Positions 9,270-17,795 are shown, counted from the stretch's first letter. The stretch: DNA of 64,000 bases from Streptomyces fulvorobeus (GCF_013167895.1 NZ_BLWC01000001.1:1612001-1676000), one strand, 5' to 3'. Translations and numbers: made by a program. The notes: generated from the letters alone by a model not told the origin.

Positions 9270-10808
9270 TCAGAGGTCCACGCTGTCGCGCAGCTTCGTC
9301 GGGGTCAGGAACAGCGAGGCGACCACTCCGACCACGGCGATCGCCGCCGCGATCAGGAAGATGTGGCCGGTCGCGTCCCCGTACGCGGCCCGTACGACCT
9401 CCTGGACCCCCGGCGGCATGGCCGCCACGTTCAGGGTCGAGCCGCCGGTGGACGAGGCGGCCGGGTCGATACCTTGCTTCGTGAGCCCCGCGGCGATCTC
9501 CGTGGCCACCTGGTGGGCGAGCACCGCGCCGAGCACCGAGACGCCGATGGTGCCGCCGAGGGACCGGAAGAAGGTGATCGCGCCGCTGGCCGCGCCGAGT
9601 TCGCTGAGCGGGACCGTGTTCTGGAGGACCAGGACGAGGTTCTGCATGGACATCCCGACGCCGGCGCCGACCGCCGCCATCCCCAGGGACACGATGACCA
9701 GGGAGGTCTCGTGGTCGATCGTGGACAGACCGAGGAAGCCCAGGGTCAGGACGACCACTCCGGCGACGATGTACGGCTTGACCTCGCCGGTCCTGGAGAC
9801 CAGGCGCCCGGCCACGGTCGAGGACACCAGGACACCGGCCATCAGCGGGATGGTCAGCAGGCCGGCCTCGGTCGGTGAGTAGCCGCGGCCGATCTGGAAG
9901 TACTGGCCGAGGAAGACCGCCCCTCCGAACATCGCCATGCCGACCGCGAGGCTCGCGATGATGGCGAGGGCGGGGTCCCGGCGGCGTACGACGTCGAGCG
10001 GGACGACCGGTTCCCTGACGCGGCCTTCCACCACGACGGCCGCCGCCAGGATCACGGCGGCCGCGCCGACCATGGCGAGCGTCTGCCAGGAGATCCAGTC
10101 GAAGTCGGTGCCGACGAAGGTGACCCAGAGCAGGAGCAGGCTGACACCGGCCGCGATGAGAGTGGCACCGAGGTAGTCGACCTTGACGTCGGGGCGGCGC
10201 ACTTCGGTGAGGTGCAGGGTGCGGGCGAGCATGACGGAGGCGAGCAGCGTGAACGGTACGGCGATGAAGAAGCACCAGCGCCAGCCGAGCCACGAGGTGT
10301 CCGTGATGAAGCCGCCGAGCAGCGGTCCTCCGACGGTGGAGACGGCCATGACACCGCCGAGGTAGCCGTTGTACCTGCCGCGCTCCTTGGGGCTGATCAT
10401 CGCGGCGATGATGACCTGCACGAGCACCTGGAGGGCGCCCATGCCGATGCCCTGAAGGGCCCGGAAGGCGATCAACTGCTCGGTGGACCGGGCGAATCCG
10501 CAGGCGACCGACGAGACGACGAAGATGCCGATGGCTATCTGGAGCAGCAGCTTCTTGCTGAACAGGTCGGCCAGCTTGCCCCAGACCGGGGTGGAGGCCG
10601 TGGAGGTGAGCAGCATCGCGGTGATGACCCAGGTGTACTGCGACTGCGTGCCGTTCAGCGAGCCGATGATCTGCGGCAGGGCGACGGAGACCACGGTGCT
10701 GCTGGTCATCGCCACGAAGAGCACGATCAGCAGACCGCTCAGGGCCCGCAGGACGTCGCGGTGCTCCATGGGCGCGACGCGGGTCGGCGCGGCCGTTTCT
10801 GCGCTCAC
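9270..10808 (-). CDS. DHA2-family MFS drug efflux transporter
   Basis: Proton-driven multidrug exporter of 512 aa with about 14 hydrophobic segments, the size and pattern of the EmrB/QacA (DHA2) family. Motif A-like GKLADLFSKKLLLQ follows helix 2 and motif C-like GPLLGGFITDTSWLGWRWCFF follows helix 5. The GTG start at 10808 is preceded by CGGAGG at good spacing and yields MSAETAAPTRV. A divergent TetR gene begins 123 bp away with an inverted-repeat cluster between them, the standard layout for a drug pump and its repressor. Substrate unknown. Confidence 0.9.
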   Translation of the reverse strand: MSAETAAPTRVAPMEHRDVLRALSGLLIVLFVAMTSSTVVSVALPQIIGSLNGTQSQYTWVITAMLLTSTASTPVWGKLADLFSKKLLLQIAIGIFVVSSVACGFARSTEQLIAFRALQGIGMGALQVLVQVIIAAMISPKERGRYNGYLGGVMAVSTVGGPLLGGFITDTSWLGWRWCFFIAVPFTLLASVMLARTLHLTEVRRPDVKVDYLGATLIAAGVSLLLLWVTFVGTDFDWISWQTLAMVGAAAVILAAAVVVEGRVREPVVPLDVVRRRDPALAIIASLAVGMAMFGGAVFLGQYFQIGRGYSPTEAGLLTIPLMAGVLVSSTVAGRLVSRTGEVKPYIVAGVVVLTLGFLGLSTIDHETSLVIVSLGMAAVGAGVGMSMQNLVLVLQNTVPLSELGAASGAITFFRSLGGTIGVSVLGAVLAHQVATEIAAGLTKQGIDPAASSTGGSTLNVAAMPPGVQEVVRAAYGDATGHIFLIAAAIAVVGVVASLFLTPTKLRDSVDL

Positions 10809-10874
10809 GCGCAACCTCCGGAAGGTGTCTGCGAGGGACGGGAAGGGTTCACCATACATGCACACTGGGCAATT

Positions 10875-10906
10875 TTGCTCGATGAGCAAGTATGCCCATC
10901 GAGCAA
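10875..10906. promoter_or_regulatory. TetR operator between MFS pump and regulator
   Basis: Perfect 10-bp inverted arms TTGCTCGATG and CATCGAGCAA flank 12 bp; inside, TTGCTC-GAT-GAGCAA forms a smaller perfect palindrome, giving three TTGCTC-type half-sites. It sits in the 123-bp divergent intergenic region, consistent with control of both genes by the TetR protein. Confidence 0.75.
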
Positions 10907-10931
10907 GAAGCGTTCCGTTGATAATGGAGAC

Positions 10932-11522
10932 ATGGAGAGCTCTGTTGGACTGCGGGAACGCAAGAAGGAAGCCACCCGCCGGGCCGTGCACGAGGCCACG
11001 CTGCGCCTGACCGTCGAGCACGGCTTCGACCACGTGACGGTCGAGGCCGTCGCGGACACCGCCGGCATCTCCCGCAGAACGTTCTCGAACTACTTCGCGA
11101 GCAAGGAGGACGCCCTCCTCTACGGCGAGGAGCAGCAGATGGCCGCCCTGGTCAGGGCGGTACGCGAGCGGCCCGCCGACGAGCCCGCCTGGCCCGCGCT
11201 GCGCGCCGCGATGGCGCAGTTCTCGGCAGGCGTCGAGCCGCCTGAACGCGAATGGGCCGTCCGCACCAGGCTGGCCCTGCGGCACCCCTCACTGCTCGCC
11301 CGGCAGCTCGCCAACCACGCGGCGATGGAGCGGGACCTGGCCGAGGCGGTGACCCTGCGCGCGGGCCCCGGGCACGGGGCCGTACGGCCGCAGGTGATGG
11401 CCGCCGCGTTCCTGTCCTCGCTCCGCATCGCGATGCGGATGTGGATCGAGGAGGACCTGGCGGGCGCCCCGGGCGTCCTGATCGGCGAGATCCTCGACGA
11501 GATGGCCCGGGACTTCAACTGA
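10932..11522 (+). CDS. TetR-family transcriptional regulator
   Basis: Repressor of 196 aa. The N-terminal HTH spans about 10-56: KKEATRRAVHEATLRLT, then TVEAVADTAGISRRTFSNYFASKEDALL, the standard TetR recognition helix region. The C-terminal ligand domain is helical and ends MRMWIEEDLAGAPGVLIGEILDEMARDF. Divergent from the DHA2 pump with a strong inverted repeat between them, so it probably represses the pump and itself until a pump substrate binds. The ATG has only a close GGAG. The open frame extends far upstream, but that part is non-coding by composition and by TetR family length. Confidence 0.9.
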   Translation: MESSVGLRERKKEATRRAVHEATLRLTVEHGFDHVTVEAVADTAGISRRTFSNYFASKEDALLYGEEQQMAALVRAVRERPADEPAWPALRAAMAQFSAGVEPPEREWAVRTRLALRHPSLLARQLANHAAMERDLAEAVTLRAGPGHGAVRPQVMAAAFLSSLRIAMRMWIEEDLAGAPGVLIGEILDEMARDFN

Positions 11523-11543
11523 CGGACGGGCGTGCTCTCCTGA

Positions 11544-11549
11544 CATAAT
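11544..11549 (+). promoter_or_regulatory. -10 element of a leaderless transcript
   Basis: CATAAT lies 6 nt before the GTG start at 11556, and no Shine-Dalgarno sequence precedes the GTG. Spacing fits transcription starting on the start codon itself. Confidence 0.55.
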
Positions 11550-11555
11550 CGGCCT

Positions 11556-11878
11556 GTGTCGAACCACAAGGACGCGGAGCCCTATCTGCGTCGCGCGCAC
11601 TCCACGCAAGTCACCGGCTTCACCTGGGAGTTCACCGGAAGGAGTCTGACCGTCCGGGGCAACTGCCCGCGCTGCGAGGGCGAGACGGATTACCAGCCTC
11701 CGACCGACGTCCAGGTCGGCGCCACCAAGGGCCCCGGTCCCCGGCTAAACCCGGCCGTGTGGGCCCGGAGGAGATGTACATGGTGTGCCGGTGCGCGTAC
11801 CCGCATCCCCACGACGCCCTGGGGAAGGGCGGCTGCGGTCTCTCCTGGATCGCGGTACGCCCCCCGGCCGGCCCGTGA
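11556..11878 (+). CDS. Small zinc-ribbon-like protein, frameshifted
   Basis: About 107 aa after correcting one frame break. The first half contains a Cys pair NCPRCEGETDY and, after the break, CRCAYPHPHDALGKGGCGLSWIAVRPPAGP, giving several Cys/His residues that could bind zinc. As sequenced, frame is lost at VWA: adding one C to the CCC at 11764-11766 gives VWAPEEMYMVCRCAYP and a stop that overlaps the next gene's GTG in a GTGA. That overlap supports the corrected reading. Likely leaderless. Function unknown; translationally coupled to a membrane protein, so the two probably work together. Confidence 0.6.
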
Positions 11879-12561
11879 GCACGGAGGGCCGGTACACGAC
11901 GGACCAGCTGGACCGTGCGGCTGACCGGCTCCAGGAGATGGTGGACGCGCAGCTGGACATCGCGCGCCGGCAGGCCGAGGGGTGGCGCAACTTCCTCACT
12001 CTGGCCACGGGCCTGCTGACCGCGGTCCTGATCCTGAAGGGCCGTGACAACGTCACCGAGCTCACCACGGGTTACCGGGTGGCGGTGATCACGCTTCTGA
12101 TGCTCGCCTTCGCGAGCCTGCTGGCCGCCGCGTTCGCAGCGGTGTCGGCGGCGCACGGGAAGCCGGGGGACGTCCTGGAGTACCCGGACCCCAGGAGCCT
12201 GATCGACTGGGAGACGCGGGAGCGCCGGCGGATCGTGGGCCACATCCGCTTCGTCTGCCGGGCGACGGCCGGCGGCGTCATCGCGGTCGTGGCGGCCGTC
12301 CTGCTCACCTGGACGGCACCGGCCGCGGAGGAGAAGAAGCCGTCCACCCCGCTCGTGACCGTACGGACCCCGGCAGGACCGGTCTGCGGCGAACTCGTCG
12401 CGGTGAACGCCAGGGGCCTCACGCTCCGGGTGGCGCCCGCCCCCGTGACCGGGGACGAGGCGAAGGACGACAAGGCACGCGGGCCCGCGAAGCCCGGCGT
12501 CCTGCGCCACGTGCCCTGGGGACCGAAAGCCACCGAAGCGACCCCGGCCCCCACCTGCTGA
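11875..12561 (+). CDS. Uncharacterised membrane protein coupled to the zinc-ribbon gene
   Basis: 228 aa starting VSTEGRYTTDQLDRAADRLQE. An amphipathic, coiled-coil-prone N-terminus (about 5-35) is followed by two close hydrophobic helices (NFLTLATGLLTAVLILKG and VAVITLLMLAFASLLAAAF), a polar linker WETRERRRIVGHIRF, a third helix (AGGVIAVVAAVLLTW) and a soluble C-terminal tail with a small beta-like stretch (VRTPAGPVCGELVAVNARGLTLRVA). I do not recognise the family. The GTGA overlap with the upstream zinc-ribbon gene indicates a two-gene operon. A role as membrane anchor or sensor for the small partner is conceivable but only an inference. Confidence 0.7.
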   Translation: MSTEGRYTTDQLDRAADRLQEMVDAQLDIARRQAEGWRNFLTLATGLLTAVLILKGRDNVTELTTGYRVAVITLLMLAFASLLAAAFAAVSAAHGKPGDVLEYPDPRSLIDWETRERRRIVGHIRFVCRATAGGVIAVVAAVLLTWTAPAAEEKKPSTPLVTVRTPAGPVCGELVAVNARGLTLRVAPAPVTGDEAKDDKARGPAKPGVLRHVPWGPKATEATPAPTC

Positions 12562-12568
12562 CCTGCGG

Positions 12569-13930
12569 TTACAGCACCGGCAGCAGGTTCTTCAGCTCGA
12601 AGGCCGTGACCTCGCTGCGGTACTCCTCCCACTCCTGCTTCTTGTTGCGGAGGAAGAAGTCGAAGACGTGCTCGCCGAGCGTCTCGGCGACCAGTTCGCT
12701 CTTCTCCATGAGGGAGATCGCCTCGCCGAGGTTCTGCGGGAGCGGCTCGATGCCCATCGCGCGGCGCTCGGCGTCGGAGAGGGCCCAGACGTCGTCGTCG
12801 GCGCCGGCCGGGAGTTCGTAGCCCTCCTCTATGCCCTTGAGGCCCGCGGCGAGCAGTACCGCGTACGTCAGGTAGGGGTTGGCGCCCGAGTCGATGGAGC
12901 GGACCTCGACGCGGGCCGAGCCGGTCTTGCCGGGCTTGTACATGGGCACGCGGATCAGGGCGGAGCGGTTGTTGTGGCCCCAGCAGATGTACGAGGGTGC
13001 CTCGCCGCCGGCGCCCGCCGCGCGGGAGGAGCCGCCCCAGATGCGCTTGTAGGAGTTGACCCACTGGTTGGTGACCGCGGAGATCTCGGCGGCGTGCTTC
13101 AGCAGGCCGGCGATGAAGGAGCGGCCGACCTTGGAGAGCTGGTACTCGGCGCCCGACTCGTAGAACGCGTTGCGGTCGCCCTCGAAGAGGGAGAGGTGGG
13201 TGTGCATGCCCGAGCCCGGGTAGTCGGAGAACGGTTTCGGCATGAAGGTCGCCTGCACGCCCTGCTCAAGCGCCACCTGCTTCATGACCAGGCGGAAGGT
13301 CATGATGTTGTCGGCGGTGGAGAGCGCGTCCGCGTACCGCAGGTCGATCTCCTGCTGGCCCGGCGCGCCCTCGTGGTGGCTGAACTCCACCGAGATGCCC
13401 ATCGACTCGAGCATGGTGATCGCCTGGCGGCGGAAGTCCATGCCCACGTTCTGCGGGGTGTGGTCGAAATACCCGGAGTTGTCGGCGGGCGTGGGCCTCG
13501 TGCCGTCGAGCGGCTTGTTCTTCAGCAGGAAGAACTCGATCTCCGGGTGGGTGTAGAAGGTGAAGCCCAGGTCGGAGGTCTTGGCCAGGATGCGCTTGAG
13601 CACGTAGCGCGGGTCGGCGAAGGACGGTGAGCCGTCGGGCATGAGGATGTCGCAGAACATCCGGGCCGTGCCGGGCGCCTCCGCACGCCAGGGCAGGATC
13701 TGGAACGTGCCGGGGTCGGGCTTGGCGATCATGTCCGATTCATACACACGGGCGAAACCTTCGATGGCGGAGCCGTCGAAGCCGATGCCCTCGTCGAACG
13801 CCTGCTCCAGCTCGGCCGGAGCGACGGCGACGGACTTGAGGAACCCGAGGACATCGGTGAACCACAGCCGTACGAAGCGGATGTCGCGCTCCTCAAGCGT
13901 CCTGAGGACGAATTCCTGCTGCTTGTCCAT
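12569..13930 (-). CDS. glnA2: Glutamine synthetase-like enzyme GlnA2 (gamma-glutamylpolyamine synthetase type)
   Basis: 453 aa, glutamine synthetase fold. Visible motifs: GIGFDGSAIEGFARVYESD (beta-grasp end), EIEFFLL, HHEGAPGQQEIDLRYADAL, the ATP-site MPKPFSDYPGSGMHTHLSLF, and the C-terminal RVEVRSIDSGANPYL. Length and motifs match the Streptomyces GlnA2 type, which published work on S. coelicolor assigns to polyamine gamma-glutamylation rather than ammonia assimilation; I infer the same here. The ATG at 13930 (MDKQQEFVLRTLEERD) is chosen because it aligns with the family N-terminus; the frame runs 51 codons further without similarity. Convergent with the membrane protein at 11875. Confidence 0.88.
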   Translation of the reverse strand: MDKQQEFVLRTLEERDIRFVRLWFTDVLGFLKSVAVAPAELEQAFDEGIGFDGSAIEGFARVYESDMIAKPDPGTFQILPWRAEAPGTARMFCDILMPDGSPSFADPRYVLKRILAKTSDLGFTFYTHPEIEFFLLKNKPLDGTRPTPADNSGYFDHTPQNVGMDFRRQAITMLESMGISVEFSHHEGAPGQQEIDLRYADALSTADNIMTFRLVMKQVALEQGVQATFMPKPFSDYPGSGMHTHLSLFEGDRNAFYESGAEYQLSKVGRSFIAGLLKHAAEISAVTNQWVNSYKRIWGGSSRAAGAGGEAPSYICWGHNNRSALIRVPMYKPGKTGSARVEVRSIDSGANPYLTYAVLLAAGLKGIEEGYELPAGADDDVWALSDAERRAMGIEPLPQNLGEAISLMEKSELVAETLGEHVFDFFLRNKKQEWEEYRSEVTAFELKNLLPVL

Positions 13931-14183
13931 AGCCACATCCTTGCAGTTCAGACGGTCCGTGCACCACCGCCCGGGGTAGGGGAGGATCTCCAGTATCACG
14001 ACCCGGGATTTCACCCAGATTACGCACTCGGTGTGAGAGAGAGCACTCGGCCACCCACTACGATCGGCGGCCAAGGCGTGCAAGGGGGTCCGCGGTCTCG
14101 CAGCTGCCCTCCGCGCGCCCGGTTCAGGACCGCTTCAGGACCTGTTCCCCCCTCCTCTCCCCTTCGCAGAAGGACTGGGCGCC

Positions 14184-14861
14184 ATGAGCTTCGACCACAC
14201 GACCCCCACCGAGCAGACGCACGACGCCGACCGCGCGCGCGATCGCGGCAACCGGGTCGTCGCCATAGCGCTGAGCGCCCTGGTGGTCGCCGGTCTGGCC
14301 GGCGTCGGCTCGTACCTCGTGCTGGACAGGTCCGAGGCGAAGGAGCAGCGGCCGGACGCGGCGGCGCAGGACGGCAAGCAGCCCGGGGCGGACCCGGCGG
14401 CCCTGGTCGCCGAACCCGTCAGGGGCGAGAAGTCCTGGGACCCGGAGAAGCTGACCCGCAACCACGTCGCAGGCGAGGTCGCGTACGCCATGAAGCCTCC
14501 GGTCGGCGGTGACCACAACCAGGCGTGGCTGAACTGCGACGGCGTCGTATACGAGAAGGCCGTACGCGATGTCAACGCCGTGCACTCCCTCGAACACGGT
14601 GCGGTCTGGGTGACGTACAACGGCAAGGCCGCAGACGCCGATGTGCGCGAGCTCGCGCGCCGGGTGGGGAGCACTCCGTTCTCGCTGATGAGCCCGTACG
14701 AGGACCAGGCCGGGACGATCATGCTGAGCGCCTGGGGCAAGCAGCTCACGGTGGACGGCGCGGATGACCGGCGGGTGGCCCAGTTCTTCGCGAAGTACGT
14801 CCAGGGCGCGCAGACTCCCGAGCCCGGCGCGCCCTGCACGGGCGGGATCGGGGCCGCCTGA
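14184..14861 (+). CDS. DUF3105 membrane-anchored protein
   Basis: 225 aa with a single N-terminal membrane helix (about 25-45, VVAIALSALVVAGLAGVGSYLVL) and an extracytoplasmic DUF3105 domain. Family hallmarks: HVAGEVAYAMKPPVGGDHNQAWLNCDGVVY and NAVHSLEHGAVWVTYN, His-rich segments that could bind a metal, and a conserved CxG near the C-terminus (PCTGGIGAA). Function is not established. The stop overlaps the next gene's ATG by one base, so it is co-translated with a DUF305 protein, a pairing also met elsewhere in actinobacteria and suggesting a shared, possibly metal-related, envelope role. Confidence 0.88.
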   Translation: MSFDHTTPTEQTHDADRARDRGNRVVAIALSALVVAGLAGVGSYLVLDRSEAKEQRPDAAAQDGKQPGADPAALVAEPVRGEKSWDPEKLTRNHVAGEVAYAMKPPVGGDHNQAWLNCDGVVYEKAVRDVNAVHSLEHGAVWVTYNGKAADADVRELARRVGSTPFSLMSPYEDQAGTIMLSAWGKQLTVDGADDRRVAQFFAKYVQGAQTPEPGAPCTGGIGAA

Positions 14862-15703
14862 TGACGAGGGACCCCGGCGCCGCCACGGACGAGGCGGACG
14901 GCCGGACAGGGCTGACGGGCCAGGTGGACCTAACGGGCCCGATGGACACGGAGGCGGTCGAGAGCGCTCGGCGCACGCGGCGCACACGGTGGGTGGCGGG
15001 TTCCGCCGTCGCCCTCGCCCTGCTGTTCGCGGGGGCGGCGACCGTCGCCTCCGCGCGGGGCGACGGGCCGGGCGGCCGGTCCGGCGACGGGGCCGGCGTG
15101 GTGTCGGCGCCCTCGGCGCGGTCCGCCGACGCGGGCTTCGCGCGCGACATGGCCGTCCACCACCAGCAGGCCGTGGAGATGTCCTTCATCGTGCGCGACC
15201 GTACGCGGGACGAGGACGTACGGCGTCTGGCGTACGACATCGCCAACACCCAGGCCAACCAGCGGGGCATGCTGCTGGGGTGGCTGGATCTGTGGGAGCT
15301 GCCCAAGACCGCCCCCGACGGACAGCCGCCGATGCACTGGATGGCCGACGGCCAGGGCGGCCACTCAGGCCACTCCGGGCAGGCAGGCCACTCGGCGGAT
15401 GGCTCGGCGGATGAGGAAGGCACCGGTTTCACCGCCCACGACGGGGCCTTCATGCCCGGCATGGCCACCAGGGCCGAGCTCGGCCGGCTCCGCGCGGCGG
15501 ACGGCAGGCAGGCGGAGATCCTCTACCTCCAGCTGATGACGGACCACCACAAGGGCGGGGTCGGCATGGCCCGCGGCTGTGTCGCCCGGTGCACGGTGAA
15601 GGTCGAGAAGCGGCTCGCCCAGGGCATGGTCGACGCCCAGCGGTCGGAGCTGGACCTCATGGCCGACATGCTGAGGGCCAGAGGGGCGAAGCCCCGCTCC
15701 TGA
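14861..15703 (+). CDS. DUF305 membrane-anchored protein
   Basis: 280 aa. One N-terminal helix (about 47-65, AGSAVALALLFAGAATVAS) anchors an outward-facing DUF305 domain that has the two His motifs of the family: ARDMAVHHQQAVEMSF near residue 92 and YLQLMTDHHKGGVGMARG near 225. A Gly/His/Ser-rich loop (HWMADGQGGHSGHSGQAGHS) separates them. DUF305 is a ferritin-like four-helix fold whose members often occur with copper or redox genes, but its function is unproven. Co-translated with the DUF3105 gene. Confidence 0.88.
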   Translation: MTRDPGAATDEADGRTGLTGQVDLTGPMDTEAVESARRTRRTRWVAGSAVALALLFAGAATVASARGDGPGGRSGDGAGVVSAPSARSADAGFARDMAVHHQQAVEMSFIVRDRTRDEDVRRLAYDIANTQANQRGMLLGWLDLWELPKTAPDGQPPMHWMADGQGGHSGHSGQAGHSADGSADEEGTGFTAHDGAFMPGMATRAELGRLRAADGRQAEILYLQLMTDHHKGGVGMARGCVARCTVKVEKRLAQGMVDAQRSELDLMADMLRARGAKPRS

Positions 15704-15823
15704 GCCGTACGGCCGCCCACCCGAACGGGTGGCAGCGGTCGCGCGGCCCCGGGCGCCCCCTCGACGATGGGTGCGCTCGGGGCCGTACGCCGGTGCTCAC
15801 CGGCACGCAGGAGGAAATCCTTC

Positions 15824-16249
15824 ATGACGACCGCCAAAGACATCATGCACACCGGGGCCCAGTGGATTCCGGCTCACGAAACGCTCGACCGCGCCGCGCA
15901 GATGATGCGCGACCACCAGGTGGGCGCGCTGCCCATCTCGGCCAACGGTGAACAGGACCGCATGGTCGGCATCCTCACCGACCGGGACATCGTCGTCGGC
16001 TGTGTGGCGATGGGCCACGACCCGTCGAAGGTGACCGCGGGCGAGCTCGCCCAGGGGACGCCGCGCTGGATCGACGCGGACGCGGGAGTCGACGCGGTGC
16101 TGCGGGAGATGCAGGAGCACCGGATCCGCCGGCTTCCGGTGGTCGAGAACAAGAAGCTGATCGGCATGATCAGCGAGGCCGACCTGGCGCATCACCTCTC
16201 CGACGAGCAGATCGCCGGATGGGTGGAGAAGGTGTACTCACGGGGCTGA
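15824..16249 (+). CDS. Tandem CBS-domain protein
   Basis: 141 aa made of two CBS motifs: residues about 1-65 (MTTAKDIMHTGAQWIPAHETLDRAAQMMRDHQVGALPI...MVGILTDRDIV) and about 72-130 (TPRWIDADAGVDAVLREMQEHRIRRLPVVENKKLIGMISEADLA). Stand-alone CBS pairs of this length resemble mycobacterial hypoxic response protein 1; they bind adenine nucleotides or act as small regulators. The ATG at 15824 has a strong GAGGAAATCC ribosome site 6-8 nt upstream. It follows the DUF3105-DUF305 pair by 120 bp and may be part of the same stress-related unit (inference). Confidence 0.9.
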   Translation: MTTAKDIMHTGAQWIPAHETLDRAAQMMRDHQVGALPISANGEQDRMVGILTDRDIVVGCVAMGHDPSKVTAGELAQGTPRWIDADAGVDAVLREMQEHRIRRLPVVENKKLIGMISEADLAHHLSDEQIAGWVEKVYSRG

Positions 16250-16265
16250 CGCTTCCCCCTGACCG

Positions 16266-16307
16266 CCGTGGCCCGGCACCCCTGGCGAAGGGGGTGCCGG
16301 GCCACGG
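16266..16307. terminator. Strong intrinsic hairpin
   Basis: A 17-bp perfect stem, CCGTGGCCCGGCACCCC paired with GGGGTGCCGGGCCACGG around an 8-nt loop, 16 bp after the CBS gene stop. It closes the DUF3105-DUF305-CBS unit and may also serve the convergent MFS gene. Confidence 0.85.
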
Positions 16308-16457
16308 CTGTACGCCCGGCGGCGGGGTTCGACGACGCGCTCGTGGTGCGGACGTCGCGGACGGTGGACACACTCAGTGCGAGCGGCGGCGCCGGACGCG
16401 CCCGGAACCCGCGTCCGGCGCACCGCTGCGTCCGCGAACGCCGGAGATGCGTCGCCG

Positions 16458-17690
16458 TCAGTGCGCTACCGCCCGGGCCTCGGATTCCGATGCACTGGGC
16501 CTCGGGTGTGCCTCTCCCGCCGCCACCACCCTCGACGCACCCGGCGTGCGGTCGCGGTCCAGGAATCCCGCCGTCACCGCGATCGCCAGGCCCACCACCG
16601 CCAGCACCGCGCCCACGAGTGCCGGTGAGGTCCAGCCCCAGCCGGCCGCGATCGCCACGCCGCCCAGCCACGCGCCGCCCGCGTTGGCGAGGTTGAACGC
16701 CGAGTGGTTGGAGGCGGACGCGAGCGTGGGCGCGTCCTTGGCCTTGTTCATGACGAGCATCTGCAGCGGTGTGGTCGTCATGAAGCCGACCCCGCCCAGC
16801 AGCACGACCATCACGAGCGCCGCCCACTGCACGTGCACGGTGAACGGGAAGACGACCAGGACGACGGCGAGCGCCGCCAGCGACCCGTACAGCGTGGGCC
16901 GCAGGGCGCGGTCCGTGAGCGGTCCGGCCGCGAGCGCGCCCAGGGTCATGCCGATGCCGAACAGCGCCAGCACCACCGTCACCGAGGACTCGCCGAAGCC
17001 CATCGCCTCGGTCGTCATGGCCGACAGGTAGGAGTAGACGGCGAAGACGCCGGCGAAACCGAAGACCGCGGTCAGCAGTCCGAGGAGCACCTGCCGGTCG
17101 CCGAGTGCCCGCATCTCGCGGCGGACGTTCTGCCGGGCGTCCAGCGGGATGCGCGGGACGAGGCGGGCGAGCGCCGCCATCGCGCCCAGGCCGATCACCG
17201 CGACGACCAGGAAGGTCGCCCGCCATCCGAGGTGCTGGCCGAGCAGGGTGGCCGCCGGTACGCCGACGATGTTGGCCACAGTGAGGCCCAGGAACATCGT
17301 CGCGACCGCCCGTGCCCTGCGCCCCTCCGCCACCAGGGTGGCGGCGACGACCGCGCCGACGCCGAAGAACGCGCCGTGCGGCAGCCCGGCCAGCAGCCGG
17401 CCCGCGAGCAGCCAGCCGAAGTCGGGGGCGAGCGCGGAGGCCAGGTTGCCGATGGTGAAGAGGGCCATCAGCAGCAGGAGCATCCGCTTGCGCGGGATGC
17501 GGGAGCCGAGGCCGGTGAGGAGCGGGGCGCCGAGTACGACGCCGATCGCGTACGCCGAGACGAGGTAGCCGGCGGTGGGCACGGACGTTCCCAGATCGTC
17601 GGCGACATTGGGCAGCAGGCCCATCATCACGAACTCTGTCGTTCCGATGCCGAAGGCGCTCACAGCCAGCGCGAGCAGGGCCAGGGGCAT
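16458..17690 (-). CDS. DHA1-family MFS transporter (Cmx/AraJ type)
   Basis: 410 aa, about 12 membrane helices, starting MPLALLALAVSAFGIGTTEFVMMGLLPNVADDLG, the typical N-terminus of the Cmx chloramphenicol-resistance and AraJ/YdhP-like DHA1 subgroup. Motif A-like segment GLGSRIPRKRMLLLLMALF lies after helix 2. Likely an efflux pump for a small drug or sugar-like compound; substrate unknown. A perfect 13-bp palindrome lies 93 bp upstream, but no regulator gene is adjacent. It is convergent with the CBS gene across a strong terminator. Confidence 0.87.
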   Translation of the reverse strand: MPLALLALAVSAFGIGTTEFVMMGLLPNVADDLGTSVPTAGYLVSAYAIGVVLGAPLLTGLGSRIPRKRMLLLLMALFTIGNLASALAPDFGWLLAGRLLAGLPHGAFFGVGAVVAATLVAEGRRARAVATMFLGLTVANIVGVPAATLLGQHLGWRATFLVVAVIGLGAMAALARLVPRIPLDARQNVRREMRALGDRQVLLGLLTAVFGFAGVFAVYSYLSAMTTEAMGFGESSVTVVLALFGIGMTLGALAAGPLTDRALRPTLYGSLAALAVVLVVFPFTVHVQWAALVMVVLLGGVGFMTTTPLQMLVMNKAKDAPTLASASNHSAFNLANAGGAWLGGVAIAAGWGWTSPALVGAVLAVVGLAIAVTAGFLDRDRTPGASRVVAAGEAHPRPSASESEARAVAH

Positions 17691-17782
17691 GGTGAGGGAC
17701 CTTTCGGGGCGGGGCAGGGCGGAGGGCGCGGGCGCACGGGACCGGGCAGCGGGGCACGGCCGGTCCGGTCCGGAAATAAGTA

Positions 17783-17795
17783 TGTTCCCGGAACA
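17783..17795. promoter_or_regulatory. Orphan palindrome upstream of the MFS gene
   Basis: TGTTCCCGGAACA, perfect 6-1-6 palindrome, extended by near-symmetric TA/AA flanks. It lies between the start of the MFS gene (17690) and the end of the EEP gene. Shape suits a TetR- or MarR-type repressor encoded elsewhere. Confidence 0.45.

Noticed and set aside
12555..12575. TGACCTGCGGTTAC also present near 19058
   Set aside because: A shared 14-mer is expected by chance in 64 kb of biased sequence; one copy lies at the glnA2 end and the other in the panB leader with no symmetry.
12668..13630. Open frame opposite glnA2
   Set aside because: Shadow of a strongly conserved enzyme gene.
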